In this document: positions 8,580-17,865 of the stretch, piece after piece
Position numbering within the stretch: position 1 is the first letter of the stretch
Layout of the letters: each line of letters starts with the position of its first letter
Notes under the pieces: generated by a model
What the model was told of the DNA's origin: nothing
Database searches by the model: none
What the model saw: the letters and a program-made list of their open reading frames with translations, nothing else
Translations under genes and position numbers: made by a program
Assembly (NCBI RefSeq): GCF_006517815.1
Contig: NZ_CP041198.1
Location: forward strand, 2,046,001-2,110,000
From: Pseudarthrobacter sp. NIBRBAC000502770
GTDB taxonomy: Bacteria; Actinomycetota; Actinomycetes; Actinomycetales; Micrococcaceae
Length of the DNA stretch: 64,000 nt
Reading direction: 5' to 3'

Positions 8580-9977
8580 ATGACGACGAAGTCTGGCCGG
8601 ACCACGTCCGCCGCCATCCCCACGAACGCCGCAGCCGGCCACAGCATGAAGCCGCGCCAGCTCACCATGATGGGGTTGGGCAGCGCCATCGGCGCAGGGC
8701 TGTTCTTGGGGTCCGGCGCCGGTGTCCAGGCAGCTGGACCTGCGGTACTCGTCTCGTATCTCGTAGCCGGAACACTGATCATCCTGGTGATGTGGGCCCT
8801 GGGCGAGATGGCCGCTGCCAACCCGGCCAGCGGCGCTTTCTCGGTATACGCCGAGCGGGCCCTGGGCCGGACGGCGGGGGCCACCATCGGATGGCTGTGG
8901 TGGCTGCAGCTGGTGGTGGTCATTGCCGCTGAGGCCCTGGGCGCCGCGGGACTGCTGTTCTCCGTCTGGCCCGTGGTGCCGGTCTGGGCGCTGACACTGC
9001 TTTTCATGGTGGTCTTTACCGGCATCAATCTGGCCGGCGTCCGCAATTTCGGTGAGTTCGAGTTCTGGTTCGCCATCCTCAAAGTTGCCGTCATCGTCCT
9101 GTTCCTGGCCGTCGGCGCCGCCCTGCTCCTGGGCCTGCTGCCCGGCGTCGAATCCCCCGGCGCGGCAAACCTCACGGGCAACTTTGCCCCGCAGGGCCTT
9201 GGTGGTGTCGCGGCAGCCCTGTTCGTGGTGATTTTCGCATTCGGCGGCACGGAAATCGTCTCGGTGGCAGCAGCTGAAACCGAGGACCCCCAACGCAGTG
9301 TCGGCAAAGCCATCCGGACCGTGGTGTGGCGCATCCTGGTGTTCTACATTGGCTCCGTTTTCGTCATTGCCGCCGTCCTGCCGGCCACGTCCAAAGGCCT
9401 CGCCTCGCCCTTCGCCGGCGTACTGGACGCTGCCAGGATCCCCGGCGCCTCGACCGCCATCACCCTCGTGGCCGTCGTCGCACTCCTCTCGGCGCTGAAC
9501 GCGAACCTCTACGGCGCATCGCGCATGGTGTATTCGCTCTCGCAACGGGGGGAGGCGCCCCGGGTCCTCACCCGGCTCAACAGTGCCGGCGTGCCGCTGC
9601 TCGCCGTTGCCGTCTCGGTGGCGTTCGGCTTCATCGCCACCGTCCTGGAGCTCCTGTTCCCGGAACGGATCCTGCCTGCCCTCTTCCAGCTGGTGGGATC
9701 CACGTGCCTGGTGGTGTGGGGCAGCGCGCTGGTCTCCCAGCTGATCCTGCGCCGGCAGGCGGACCGCGACGGCACACCGCTTCCCCTGCGGATGAAGGGC
9801 TTCCCCGGCCTGACCATCACGGGCCTGGTCCTGCTGGGACTCATTTTCGCCGTCGGCTTCAGCGCCGAGGACAGCCGCGTCCAGCTCTTCAGCACCTTCG
9901 CCCTGATCGCCGGCATCGCGCTGGCCTGTGCCGCCGGGGCCCGTTTGGCCGGCCGTAACCGGTTGGCCAACAGGTAG
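8580..9977 (+). CDS. APC-family amino acid permease
   Basis: 465 residues from the ATG at 8580. The protein has about 12 hydrophobic segments and begins its core with KPRQLTMMGLGSAIGAGLFLGSG, the unwound first helix typical of the amino-acid transporter (AAT/APC) group. GGTEIVSVAAAETEDP and NANLYGASRMVYSLSQRGEAP are further marks. These are proton-coupled importers of amino acids such as proline, aromatic amino acids or GABA; the substrate cannot be read from sequence. A later ATG at 8646 is an alternative start. It is divergent from nrtR, and the 290-base gap between them holds the NrtR-type palindrome. Confidence 0.85.
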   Translation: MTTKSGRTTSAAIPTNAAAGHSMKPRQLTMMGLGSAIGAGLFLGSGAGVQAAGPAVLVSYLVAGTLIILVMWALGEMAAANPASGAFSVYAERALGRTAGATIGWLWWLQLVVVIAAEALGAAGLLFSVWPVVPVWALTLLFMVVFTGINLAGVRNFGEFEFWFAILKVAVIVLFLAVGAALLLGLLPGVESPGAANLTGNFAPQGLGGVAAALFVVIFAFGGTEIVSVAAAETEDPQRSVGKAIRTVVWRILVFYIGSVFVIAAVLPATSKGLASPFAGVLDAARIPGASTAITLVAVVALLSALNANLYGASRMVYSLSQRGEAPRVLTRLNSAGVPLLAVAVSVAFGFIATVLELLFPERILPALFQLVGSTCLVVWGSALVSQLILRRQADRDGTPLPLRMKGFPGLTITGLVLLGLIFAVGFSAEDSRVQLFSTFALIAGIALACAAGARLAGRNRLANR

Positions 9978-10058
9978 AGTGGCGGGTACCTTTCAAAGGA
10001 AGACGCACCGACGCGCCGGGCCCGCCCAGGCGCCGTACCTGATTGGGGAACTGACACG

Positions 10059-10886
10059 ATGAGCGGCAGGCACACCGGACAGCAGCAGGGGCATACCGTT
10101 GAAGGGACCGACCCGCAGCTGTACGTCGCGGTCCATGAACCCGCCTCCGACGCCGGGCTGCGGCCGGTCCTGCTGCTCCACGGCTTTTCCTCATCCTCCA
10201 AGCTCAACTGGGAGGACACCGGCTGGGTGTCGGCCCTGCTTGAGGCCGGTCGCAGGATCATCACCGTCGACCTGCCGGGCCACGGCCGCAGCGGCGCGCC
10301 GGAGGACCGCGATTCGTACTCCCCCAGCAAAATCAGGGCGGACCTGCTGCAGGCAGTTTTCGACGCCGGCGCGCGCCCCCTGCATGACGGTGATCCTTCC
10401 AGCGGGCTGGACGTGGTGGGTTATTCGCTGGGCTCCCGGCTCGCCTGGGAATTCGCCGCAACCCAGCCCGAGCTGGTGCACCGGCTGGTGCTTGGCGGAC
10501 CCAACGATTCGGATCCGCTCGCCGCGTTCGACCTCCGGGCCGCCCAGGACTACCTGGCAGACGGAACGCCCATCAGTGACGAGTCCACTGCCCAGCTGCT
10601 CAAAATGGCCCTGCTCCTGCCGAGCAACAACATCTTCGCGCTGCTGTCACTGGTGGAGGCCATCAAGGCTGAACCGTACGACCCCGCCGAAGCAGTCCCC
10701 CATGTTCCGATGCTGCTGGTGGTCGGCGACAAGGACGAGCGGGCCCACACCCTGCCCAGGCTTGCCGAACTGGCCCGCAGCGCCGGGTCCATGGCGGAGC
10801 AACTGGTCCTGCCCGGCCGGAACCATACCAATGCCATTACCAGCCGGGCATTCAAGCAGGCCGCCATTTCGTTCCTGGCGGTCTAG
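10059..10886 (+). CDS. Alpha/beta hydrolase
   Basis: 275 residues. The alpha/beta-hydrolase fold is clear: oxyanion-hole motif LLLHGFSSSS, VDLPGHGRSG, nucleophile elbow GYSLGS, acid region VVGDKDERA, and the catalytic histidine in NHTNA near the C-terminus. All three triad members are present, so it should be an active esterase-like enzyme with unknown substrate. It follows the permease by 81 bases on the same strand and is followed by a hairpin. No signal peptide is seen; it is probably cytoplasmic. Confidence 0.82.
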   Translation: MSGRHTGQQQGHTVEGTDPQLYVAVHEPASDAGLRPVLLLHGFSSSSKLNWEDTGWVSALLEAGRRIITVDLPGHGRSGAPEDRDSYSPSKIRADLLQAVFDAGARPLHDGDPSSGLDVVGYSLGSRLAWEFAATQPELVHRLVLGGPNDSDPLAAFDLRAAQDYLADGTPISDESTAQLLKMALLLPSNNIFALLSLVEAIKAEPYDPAEAVPHVPMLLVVGDKDERAHTLPRLAELARSAGSMAEQLVLPGRNHTNAITSRAFKQAAISFLAV

Positions 10887-10954
10887 GCTTCACGGACGTC
10901 CCGGGCAGCCCGGATTGATTTGGGCCCAGGTTCAGAACTGCCGCGAACGCACCT

Positions 10955-10982
10955 GCAGCCCGGACCTCGCGGTCCGGGCTGC
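10955..10982. terminator. Stem-loop between convergent genes
   Basis: A perfect 12-bp stem GCAGCCCGGACC / GGTCCGGGCTGC with a TCGC loop. It lies between the hydrolase (ends 10886) and the converging MHS transporter (ends 11033). There is no T-tract on either side. It is probably a bidirectional transcription-end hairpin, as is common in high-GC genomes, but this is inferred from position. Confidence 0.6.
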
Positions 10983-11032
10983 TGGTGTGTTGCAGGTCCG
11001 CGCCCGGCCAGGACGCGGACGGGACGGTGGGA

Positions 11033-12367
11033 TCAGTGGTGGCTGCTGACGCCGAGCGGGCGGCCCTTCGTCTCCTTGGCCAGCACCACACCGACGGCGG
11101 AAATCACGCAAAGGACCATGATGTAAATGCCGATCGAGCCGGTCCATTTGGTGGACTGGAGCAGGGATTCGGCGATGGTCGCTGCGAAGGCACCACCCAG
11201 GATGGCGCCGAAGGCGTACCCGATGGAGATGCCGGAGTACCGCACTTCGGCCGGGAACATCTCTGCGTACATGGCGGACATGGGTCCGTAGGACAGGCCC
11301 AGGCCGATCGTCAGGACGAACAGGGCGACGCCGTAGAGCATGATGTCCTTGGTATCGATCAGGGCAAACATCGGGATCATCCAGGCGAAGACGATGGCGT
11401 AGCCGATCAGGAACGTCTTGACTCGGCCAATGCGGTCGGACAGCCAGCCGCCCACCAGGGTGAAGATCAGCCAGCCGAAGGACGCCAGCGTGGTGGCCAG
11501 GAGGATCTGCGGCGTGGGCATCTTCAGGGTCTTGGTGGCGTAGGAGATGAAGAACGCAATCAGCAGGTAGCCTGCCGCATTGTTTCCGATGAAGATCAGC
11601 GTGGAGTACAGGACCGGAAGCTTGTGGTTCCTGACCAGCTCACCCAGCGGCGCCTTGCTCTCCTTCTTCCGCTGGGCCATCTCCTGGAACACCGGGCTTT
11701 CGGCAACGGCGCGGCGGATGAGGTAGCCCACCACGATCAGGACGATGGACAGCAGGAACGGCACACGCCAGCCCCAGGCCGCGAAGTCTTCCTTGGACAT
11801 GCCGGTGTTGAGGAAGAACAGCAGGCCGGTGGCAAGGATCATGCCGACGGGCACGCCGATCTGCGGGTAGGCGCCGAAGAGTCCGCGGCGGTTTACCGGT
11901 GCGTGCTCGACGGCCATCAGGGCAGCGCCGCCCCATTCACCACCGGCCGAGAAGCCCTGGATAACCCGCAGCAGGATCAGCAGTACCGGGGCCCATGCAC
12001 CGATCTGCGCGTACGTGGGCAGCATGCCGATGAGTGCAGTGGCCGCGCCCATCATCACCAGGGTGAAGACCAGCATTGCCTTCCGCCCCAGGCGGTCGCC
12101 CAGGTGCCCGGCGATGACTGCGCCGAGGGGGCGGAACAGGAAGCTGATGCCAATGAGGGCAAAGGAAAGGATCTGCGCCAGGCCCGGGTTGGACTCGTTC
12201 AGCGGTGCCAGGAACAGCGGTGACAGCAGCGTTGCGGTCAGCTGGGCAAAGATGAAGAAGTCGTACCATTCGATGGTGGTGCCGACGAGGGTTCCGGCGA
12301 GGACCTTGCGTTCCTCACGCCGGGTGCTGGGACCGGCGAGTGTATCCACCTTGGAAGGTGTGGTCAT
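11033..12367 (-). CDS. MFS transporter, metabolite:H+ symporter (MHS) family
   Basis: 444 residues with 12 predicted membrane segments. The opening GTTIEWYDFFIF, FRPLGAVIAGHLGDRLGRK, QGFSAGGEWGGAALMAVEH and the central loop with AESPVFQEM are hallmarks of the MHS group (ShiA, ProP, KgtP relatives), which import carboxylates, shikimate-like compounds or compatible solutes with protons. It is divergent from an IclR regulator; such regulators often control catabolic uptake genes, so a carboxylate or aromatic-acid substrate is a reasonable guess. The 220-base intergenic region holds two palindromes. Confidence 0.88.
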   Translation of the reverse strand: MTTPSKVDTLAGPSTRREERKVLAGTLVGTTIEWYDFFIFAQLTATLLSPLFLAPLNESNPGLAQILSFALIGISFLFRPLGAVIAGHLGDRLGRKAMLVFTLVMMGAATALIGMLPTYAQIGAWAPVLLILLRVIQGFSAGGEWGGAALMAVEHAPVNRRGLFGAYPQIGVPVGMILATGLLFFLNTGMSKEDFAAWGWRVPFLLSIVLIVVGYLIRRAVAESPVFQEMAQRKKESKAPLGELVRNHKLPVLYSTLIFIGNNAAGYLLIAFFISYATKTLKMPTPQILLATTLASFGWLIFTLVGGWLSDRIGRVKTFLIGYAIVFAWMIPMFALIDTKDIMLYGVALFVLTIGLGLSYGPMSAMYAEMFPAEVRYSGISIGYAFGAILGGAFAATIAESLLQSTKWTGSIGIYIMVLCVISAVGVVLAKETKGRPLGVSSHH

Positions 12368-12441
12368 TGAAACTCCATTGTTTATCGGGCAGCGGGGCTG
12401 CCCGTACGCCTTCAGGATTACCGACAGAACGGTCAGTTAGT

Positions 12442-12454
12442 TAGTAGGGTACTA
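12442..12454. promoter_or_regulatory. Short palindrome TAGTA-GGG-TACTA upstream of MHS transporter
   Basis: A 13-bp perfect inverted repeat of 5-bp arms, 75 bases upstream of the transporter start. It could be part of its promoter or a regulator site. The short arms mean chance occurrence is possible. Confidence 0.35.
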
Positions 12455-12513
12455 CGGAAATTGTGATACGGGACACGGTGTGGTCGATTTTTGCGGTGAA
12501 CGGCGAACCAGCG

Positions 12514-12538
12514 GTTCAGTTCGATATTTGAACTGAAC
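12514..12538. promoter_or_regulatory. Candidate IclR-family operator (inverted repeat)
   Basis: GTTCAGTTC and GAACTGAAC form a perfect 9-bp inverted repeat around a 7-base AT-rich spacer (GATATTT). It is 50-74 bases upstream of the IclR-type gene and about 150 bases upstream of the divergent transporter. Size, symmetry and location fit an operator for the adjacent regulator, acting on its own gene and possibly on the transporter. Confidence 0.65.
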
Positions 12539-12587
12539 GTTCCATAAAGGACACAGCAAACAGGTCCGCGGATCTAGGATGGACTCC

Positions 12588-13322
12588 ATGACTCCCACCG
12601 CAGCCGCAGCCCCGGCAGGACCCGCGGTCCAGGCTTCGCCCTCCCAGACTCTCTCGCGCGGCATTCGCGCCCTTGAGATCATGGCAGCTGCGCCCGGTCC
12701 CATGACCATCGCGGAACTCGCCGACGCCATGGGCGTCCACCGTTCAGTGGCGTACCGGATCCTGCGAACTCTTGAAGACCATTCGCTGCTGGTGCGCGAC
12801 GACGCCGGGCGGGTCCAGCCCGGGCCCGGCCTGGCCGTCCTGGCACGGGGAGTCTCACGCAACCTGCAGAGCGCCGCCTTGCCGGAGCTCACCCAGCTGG
12901 CAAACTCACTGGACATGACAGCGTTCATCGCGGTTTGGGACCACCACGACTGCATCACCCTCGTCACTGTCGAGCCCAGGCACTCGGGGGCAACCGTCGC
13001 GCAGCACCCCGGCACCCGCCACCCCATCAACGCCGGCGCACCCGGCATTGCCATCCAGTCCGCCCTTTCGGAGGAGGAGTGGGACAGGCTTTCGACAGGG
13101 ACGCCCTACCGTCCGGAAGCAGCGGAGGCACGGCGGAAGGGCTACTCGGCCAGCCATGACGAAGTGATCGCCGGCGTCTCGTCGCTGGCAGCACCCATCC
13201 GCGTCCCCGGAGGGCGTCCGGCCGCACTGGCGGTGGTCTATATCCGGTCCGCCCATGATCCGGAAACCGTGGGCGCAGCCATCGCGGAGAGCGCGGCCAG
13301 GATCGAGCGCCAGCTGGCGTAA
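12588..13322 (+). CDS. IclR family transcriptional regulator
   Basis: 244 residues. The N-terminal winged helix (LSRGIRALEIMAAAPGPMT, then IAELADAMGVHRSVAYRILR) is followed by the IclR effector domain with VEPRHSG, HPINAGAPGIAIQSAL and GYSASHDEVIAGVSSLAAPI. Two ATG codons are near: 12579 abuts an AGG, while 12588 has AGGA eight bases upstream and is preferred. It is divergent from an MHS-type transporter and probably controls it in response to a small organic acid. The 25-bp inverted repeat upstream is the likely binding site. Confidence 0.88.
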   Translation: MTPTAAAAPAGPAVQASPSQTLSRGIRALEIMAAAPGPMTIAELADAMGVHRSVAYRILRTLEDHSLLVRDDAGRVQPGPGLAVLARGVSRNLQSAALPELTQLANSLDMTAFIAVWDHHDCITLVTVEPRHSGATVAQHPGTRHPINAGAPGIAIQSALSEEEWDRLSTGTPYRPEAAEARRKGYSASHDEVIAGVSSLAAPIRVPGGRPAALAVVYIRSAHDPETVGAAIAESAARIERQLA

Positions 13323-13359
13323 CGGCGCGAAATGCTCCGCGGCCACCGCGCGGAACGGG

Positions 13360-14685
13360 TCAGGTCCGCCGGCGAAGGACGACGGCGGTTCCCGCGCCGA
13401 GCAGCGCCAGGGCCACCGCTGCGCACAGCGGGACAAGAAATGCGCCGGCTGCCCCGTGGAGTTGGGCCAGCTGTCCCCCTATGGAGGAGCCGACGGCGGT
13501 CCCGGCAACGATGCCGCTGGCCAGGGCAGTCATCACTGTGCCAAGCCTGCCGGCCGGTGCCACCTTCCCGCCCACGGCGAAAACGGTGACCATGACCGGT
13601 CCCACCGGGAGGCCAAGGACCAGCAGGACCAGCGCCATCATGGGCAGCGACGACGGTACCAGCAGCAGGACCGCCAGTCCCGCCATCAGGACGGCACAGG
13701 ACACCCATCGCAGCCCCAGGCCTGCCCGGCGCGGCCAGTAAGCAACCGACAGGGCCGCCGCCGCTGAACTGAGGCCCATGACGGCATACAGCAGGCCCGC
13801 GATTTCAGGTCCGGCAAGCCCGGCGGAGAAGGCGCTCAACGCAGCCTGGGTGGATCCAAAAAAGGTGCCCATGCAGGCCATGGCGAGGACCGGCAGGGCC
13901 ACGGCCGCCGGCAGCTTCGCCGCAGGCACGTGCTTGCCGCCTGCCGGGCCCCGGCGGGCCGGCACGGACCGGTGGGTGGGATGCACAGCGAAGACGGGCA
14001 CCAGGGTGATGGTCATGGCCGCCGCCAAAACCAACGGAAGCCAGGGCGACACGAAGCTGGCCAGGATTCCCACCAACGCCGGCCCAAGGACAAAAGTCAC
14101 CTCATCCGCGGTGCTCTCGTAGGACAGCGCCGTGTCAAGGTCGCGGGCGGCAGCATTTGGCGGCGCCGTTGGACCTCCCGCATTGGCAGTAAGCGCCATC
14201 CACCTGACCCGGGCCAGGGGCCCCACCTGGGGGCAGGTGGCACCGGCCGCGAAGGCGGCGGCGAGGACCGGCGGCGCGAACCCGTCCAAGACCGCAGCGC
14301 TACCGGCGGCAAAGACCAGGGCAAGCACGGCCACTGTATTGAGAACTGCCGCCAGCAAAAGGACCGGCCGCTGTCCCTTCCGGTCGGCAAGGGATCCCAG
14401 CACAGGTGCCCCCAGGGCGGAGCCGATGCCCACAGCGCCCGCAGCGGTGCCCCCGGCGGCAAAGGAACCGCTGGCGGACGTGACCAGGGTGAGGGTGCCC
14501 ACGGCCAGCATGGCCAGCGGAAGCCGGGCAAAGAGGCCCAAAGGCAGGAAACCTGCACCGGCAAGTTGCGGAAGTCGCGAAAAGCGGCCGCGCTTTGGCG
14601 CTTCCGGCGCTTCAGGGGTTTCCTGGCGTGGGGAGGCCTGGACAGGGACGGTACCGGTGGGTGGCGGGGTAATGTGTGGTGTCAC
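13360..14685 (-). CDS. MFS transporter
   Basis: 441 residues, GTG start, about 12 hydrophobic segments. The segment LGAPVLGSLADRKGQRPVLL is the MFS A-like motif between helices 2 and 3. The first 35 residues are a Pro/Glu-rich cytoplasmic tail (TPEAPEAPKRGR). Internal sequence is Ala/Gly-rich without a substrate-specific signature; drug or sugar export is possible. It ends 37 bases from the end of the IclR gene (convergent). The 93 bases between its start and the end of sbcC hold its presumed promoter; nothing definite is seen there. Confidence 0.8.
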   Translation of the reverse strand: MTPHITPPPTGTVPVQASPRQETPEAPEAPKRGRFSRLPQLAGAGFLPLGLFARLPLAMLAVGTLTLVTSASGSFAAGGTAAGAVGIGSALGAPVLGSLADRKGQRPVLLLAAVLNTVAVLALVFAAGSAAVLDGFAPPVLAAAFAAGATCPQVGPLARVRWMALTANAGGPTAPPNAAARDLDTALSYESTADEVTFVLGPALVGILASFVSPWLPLVLAAAMTITLVPVFAVHPTHRSVPARRGPAGGKHVPAAKLPAAVALPVLAMACMGTFFGSTQAALSAFSAGLAGPEIAGLLYAVMGLSSAAAALSVAYWPRRAGLGLRWVSCAVLMAGLAVLLLVPSSLPMMALVLLVLGLPVGPVMVTVFAVGGKVAPAGRLGTVMTALASGIVAGTAVGSSIGGQLAQLHGAAGAFLVPLCAAVALALLGAGTAVVLRRRT

Positions 14686-14778
14686 TTCTGGGCTCGTTCA
14701 ATACGTGCGCATCGTCCCTCCTCCCGATGCGCGCAACCCGGTAACACCGACAAGTATATCGGCCCGGTCAGGGGACGG

Positions 14779-17700
14779 TCAGAGAAGTGCGTCCAGGCTT
14801 TCGGAGATCCGCAGCGTGGAGCCGTTCCGGTTCTTGACTACCTGCAGCTGGGTACTGATCCGCTGCTTCATCTCGGCGACGTGGCTGACCAGTCCCACCA
14901 CCCTACCGCCGTCGCGAAGCCCTTCAAGGGCATCCATGACCTGCTCCAGGGATTGGTCGTCCAGGCTGCCGAAGCCCTCGTCAACGAACAGGGTTTCGAT
15001 TTCCACGCCTCCGGATTCCTGCTGGACCACGTCTGCAAGGCCCAGGGCCAGCGAGAGCGAGGCCATGAAGGACTCGCCTCCGGACAGCGTGGAGGTGTCC
15101 CGGCGAAAGCCCGTCCACTGGTCCACCACTTCCAGCCCCAGCCCCGACTTTGCTCCACGGGCGGCCTTGGCATCTGTGTGCTGGAGCAGGTACCGGCCGT
15201 CGCTCATCGCCACCAGGCGTTCGGATGCGGCCAGGGCCACCTGTTCCAGCCGCGCGGCCAGGACATAACTGTTCAGGCTCATGCGGTACGTGTTCTCGCC
15301 CCGGCCGGCTGCGGCGTCGGCCAACCCGGCAAGCATCCGGGCCCGCTCCGCCGGCTCGCGTGACGAACCGGCCAGCGCTTCATAATCCGCTGCAATGGCC
15401 TTCAACGAATCCAGGCAGCGTGCGGCCAGGCCGGCAGCCAGGTCAGCCTCCCGCGCCCGGTCCCGGGCAGCCGCAGCGTCCAGGCGCAGCGAGGCCAGCC
15501 GTTCCTCGTCCGGGATAAAGCCGGCCGCCGCTTCCTCCTGCGCGAGCATGATGTCATCTGACTCGAACAGCCCGGCCACGCGGGCAGCTTCATCCTGGGC
15601 GGCACGGATGGCGGCCTCAACGGCTGCCAGGTCAGCGGCATCAAGGAGCTGGCTGCGGACCTCGTCAGCAGTGGCAAAACCGGCACCGGGCAGTGCCTGT
15701 TCCAGGGCGTCCTGCGCTTCGGCGGCCTGCAGCCGCGCGTGATCCAGGCGCACCTGCGCTTCGACCGCTTTATCCAGGACCGCCACCGCATCCTCAAGTT
15801 CCCGCAGCCGGGTGCCCAGGCTTCGGTGGTTGCCCCGGAGGCCTGAAAGAGCAGTGTCCAGTGCGGCAACCTGTTCGGCCAGATTGGCAAGGGCCGCGCT
15901 GGCCTGGGACATCTCGGCTTCCGTTTCGGACAGTGTGGCCCGGGCCTGGCTGAGGCGGTCATCCACGACCTCCAGCCGCTGCCGCCTGTCCTGCAGCTGC
16001 TCGGCCGCCTGCTCGGCATCCACTGCCGCAGCGAGTGCATCAGCTGCACCCGAGCGTGCAGCGTCCATCTCAGTGGTCCCGCCCTGGCCGGCGAGGACAG
16101 CCACTGCCTGCCCGGCCTCGGCCAGATCAGCGGCAACCCGGGCGTTGGCAGCCTCCGCGGCCTCGAACACGCCGTGGGCCTGTTCCTCCGCCTGGGCCAG
16201 GGACGGCCCTCCGGTTCCCGCATCTGCCGGCCCGGGGTGGTCTCCACTTCCGCAGACAGGGCACGGTTCCCCGGCAACCAGCCCGGCAGCCAGTTCGGAT
16301 GCGGCGTTCGCCAGCCGCTCTTCCCGCAGGTCCAGCCAGCGGCGTTTGGCCTCCAGGAGCTTCTCCCGGGAATCGTCATGGCGGCTCTTGGCGAGATCCC
16401 TGCGCTGGGCCGCTTCCCCGTACCGGCTGACCACGTCCAGCAGCTCCGCCGCAGCGGCCGCCTCCTTGCGCCGCAAAGAGGCCTCCACAGCGCGCGCTTC
16501 CAGCTGGTCCAGGCCCTCCAACAGCTGTTCCCGTTCGGCCACCAGGTGCTTGGCGCGCTGGCCCAGTGTCTCCGCGGCGAGCTCCAGCCCACCCAGCCGG
16601 CCGGTTAAGCCATGGTGCCGCTTCCGCAGCTCCTTGAGCCTTTCTTCGTCAGGCAGTCGTGCCTCGACGACGGCCAGCAGCGAACGCAGGCGGCCCAGTT
16701 CCTCCTCAGCCCCGGGCCAGCTGTCCGAGCCATCCCGTGGGGAACCCAAGGTCGACTGTGGACTCCCTGATGTTCCGGCGCCGAGCTGGGCCAACTCGCC
16801 GCCGTCCCCGGCGGCGAGCCGCAGCAGGGTCACGGCCGATTCGGCGGCCGCGGCGGCGCCGCGGACCTTCCCGGCAGCAGCGTCGACCGCCAGCAGCTGC
16901 CCCTGGAGAACCTCTGCCTGCCGGTGCCTCACCAGCCGGGAAGAATGCTCCTCCTGCACTGCGGCCCCGTCCTCCACGGCCTTTTTCCGGGCGGCAGCTG
17001 CGGCGAGTTTCCGGTGCCGTTCGTGGCGCGCGGCCTCCGTTTCCGCCTCTGCGCGGCGGGCCTGGTTGACCTCCTCGGCGGCCGCAGCCTGCCCCGCGAG
17101 CTCGTTCCGGCGCAGGGCGGCAGCGGCCTGCAGCCAGGCCAGGCGGCGGGGAATATCGTCTGTTGGCGGCGCTCCCTCGCCGGGAAGGTTCAGGGGGGCG
17201 GCCTCGGTTTCGGCGCGCGAGGCAAGGAGGGCGAGTTGCCCTGACAGGACCGCCACGTCGTCCCTGGCGGCAGCAGCCTGCCGGGACAGCTCCTGTTCCA
17301 GGGCTTCAAACCTCTGGGTGCCGAAAAGCTTCTGCAGCAGGTCCAGCCGGTCAGCAGCCTTTGAGCGCAGGAAAGCGGCGAAATCACCCTGCGGCAGCAT
17401 CACCACCCGGGTGAACTGTTCACGGTCCATGCCCAGCAGGGCCATGATCTCCGCGCCCGCTTCATCGTTGCGGGCGGACTTCTCCACCCAGTCCCCACCC
17501 ACGCGCTCCCGAAGCAGTGTCTTGGCCTGCTGGACCGTGAAGCCGTTCTTCCCGCGGGCGCTCGGCTTCTCCCAGGCCGGGGAACGCGTCACCTCGAAGC
17601 GGCGGCCCTGCGCGGAGAACTCACACGTGACGGCGGGTTCCTGCCCCGGCTCCGCATGGTCGCTGCGCAACCGCTTCCCGTCCTGCCGGGCACCGGGTAC

Positions 17701-17865
17701 GGACCCGTAGAGCGCAAAGCAGATGGCATCCAGGACGCTGGTCTTGCCGGCACCGGTGGGCCCGTTCAGCAGGAACAGTCCGTGCGCGCTCAGGCGGTCA
17801 AAGTCGATGTCCTCGGTCCCCGCGAAGGGCCCAAACGCGGAAATCCGCAGCTTATGGATCCTCAC
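14779..17865 (-). CDS. sbcC: Exonuclease SbcCD subunit C (SMC-like ATPase)
   Basis: 1028 residues. It is the ATPase arm of the SbcCD (Mre11-Rad50-like) nuclease, which opens hairpins and trims DNA ends. The N-terminus MRIHKLRISAFGPFAG and Walker A LLNGPTGAGKTSVLDAI are standard. Long Ala/Glu/Arg-rich coiled coils flank a zinc hook CPVCG at about residue 535. The C-terminus has the ABC signature TLSGGESFMASLSLALGLAD and the Walker B/D-loop region TLFVDEGFGSLD. Its start overlaps the sbcD stop by 4 bases. Length is normal. Confidence 0.93.
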   Translation of the reverse strand: MRIHKLRISAFGPFAGTEDIDFDRLSAHGLFLLNGPTGAGKTSVLDAICFALYGSVPGARQDGKRLRSDHAEPGQEPAVTCEFSAQGRRFEVTRSPAWEKPSARGKNGFTVQQAKTLLRERVGGDWVEKSARNDEAGAEIMALLGMDREQFTRVVMLPQGDFAAFLRSKAADRLDLLQKLFGTQRFEALEQELSRQAAAARDDVAVLSGQLALLASRAETEAAPLNLPGEGAPPTDDIPRRLAWLQAAAALRRNELAGQAAAAEEVNQARRAEAETEAARHERHRKLAAAAARKKAVEDGAAVQEEHSSRLVRHRQAEVLQGQLLAVDAAAGKVRGAAAAAESAVTLLRLAAGDGGELAQLGAGTSGSPQSTLGSPRDGSDSWPGAEEELGRLRSLLAVVEARLPDEERLKELRKRHHGLTGRLGGLELAAETLGQRAKHLVAEREQLLEGLDQLEARAVEASLRRKEAAAAAELLDVVSRYGEAAQRRDLAKSRHDDSREKLLEAKRRWLDLREERLANAASELAAGLVAGEPCPVCGSGDHPGPADAGTGGPSLAQAEEQAHGVFEAAEAANARVAADLAEAGQAVAVLAGQGGTTEMDAARSGAADALAAAVDAEQAAEQLQDRRQRLEVVDDRLSQARATLSETEAEMSQASAALANLAEQVAALDTALSGLRGNHRSLGTRLRELEDAVAVLDKAVEAQVRLDHARLQAAEAQDALEQALPGAGFATADEVRSQLLDAADLAAVEAAIRAAQDEAARVAGLFESDDIMLAQEEAAAGFIPDEERLASLRLDAAAARDRAREADLAAGLAARCLDSLKAIAADYEALAGSSREPAERARMLAGLADAAAGRGENTYRMSLNSYVLAARLEQVALAASERLVAMSDGRYLLQHTDAKAARGAKSGLGLEVVDQWTGFRRDTSTLSGGESFMASLSLALGLADVVQQESGGVEIETLFVDEGFGSLDDQSLEQVMDALEGLRDGGRVVGLVSHVAEMKQRISTQLQVVKNRNGSTLRISESLDALL

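Noticed and set aside
14868..17710. Long open frames on both strands inside sbcC
   Set aside because: High GC leaves antisense frames open. Their composition is Arg/Ser/Pro-rich and no domain is seen, whereas sbcC has all expected motifs.
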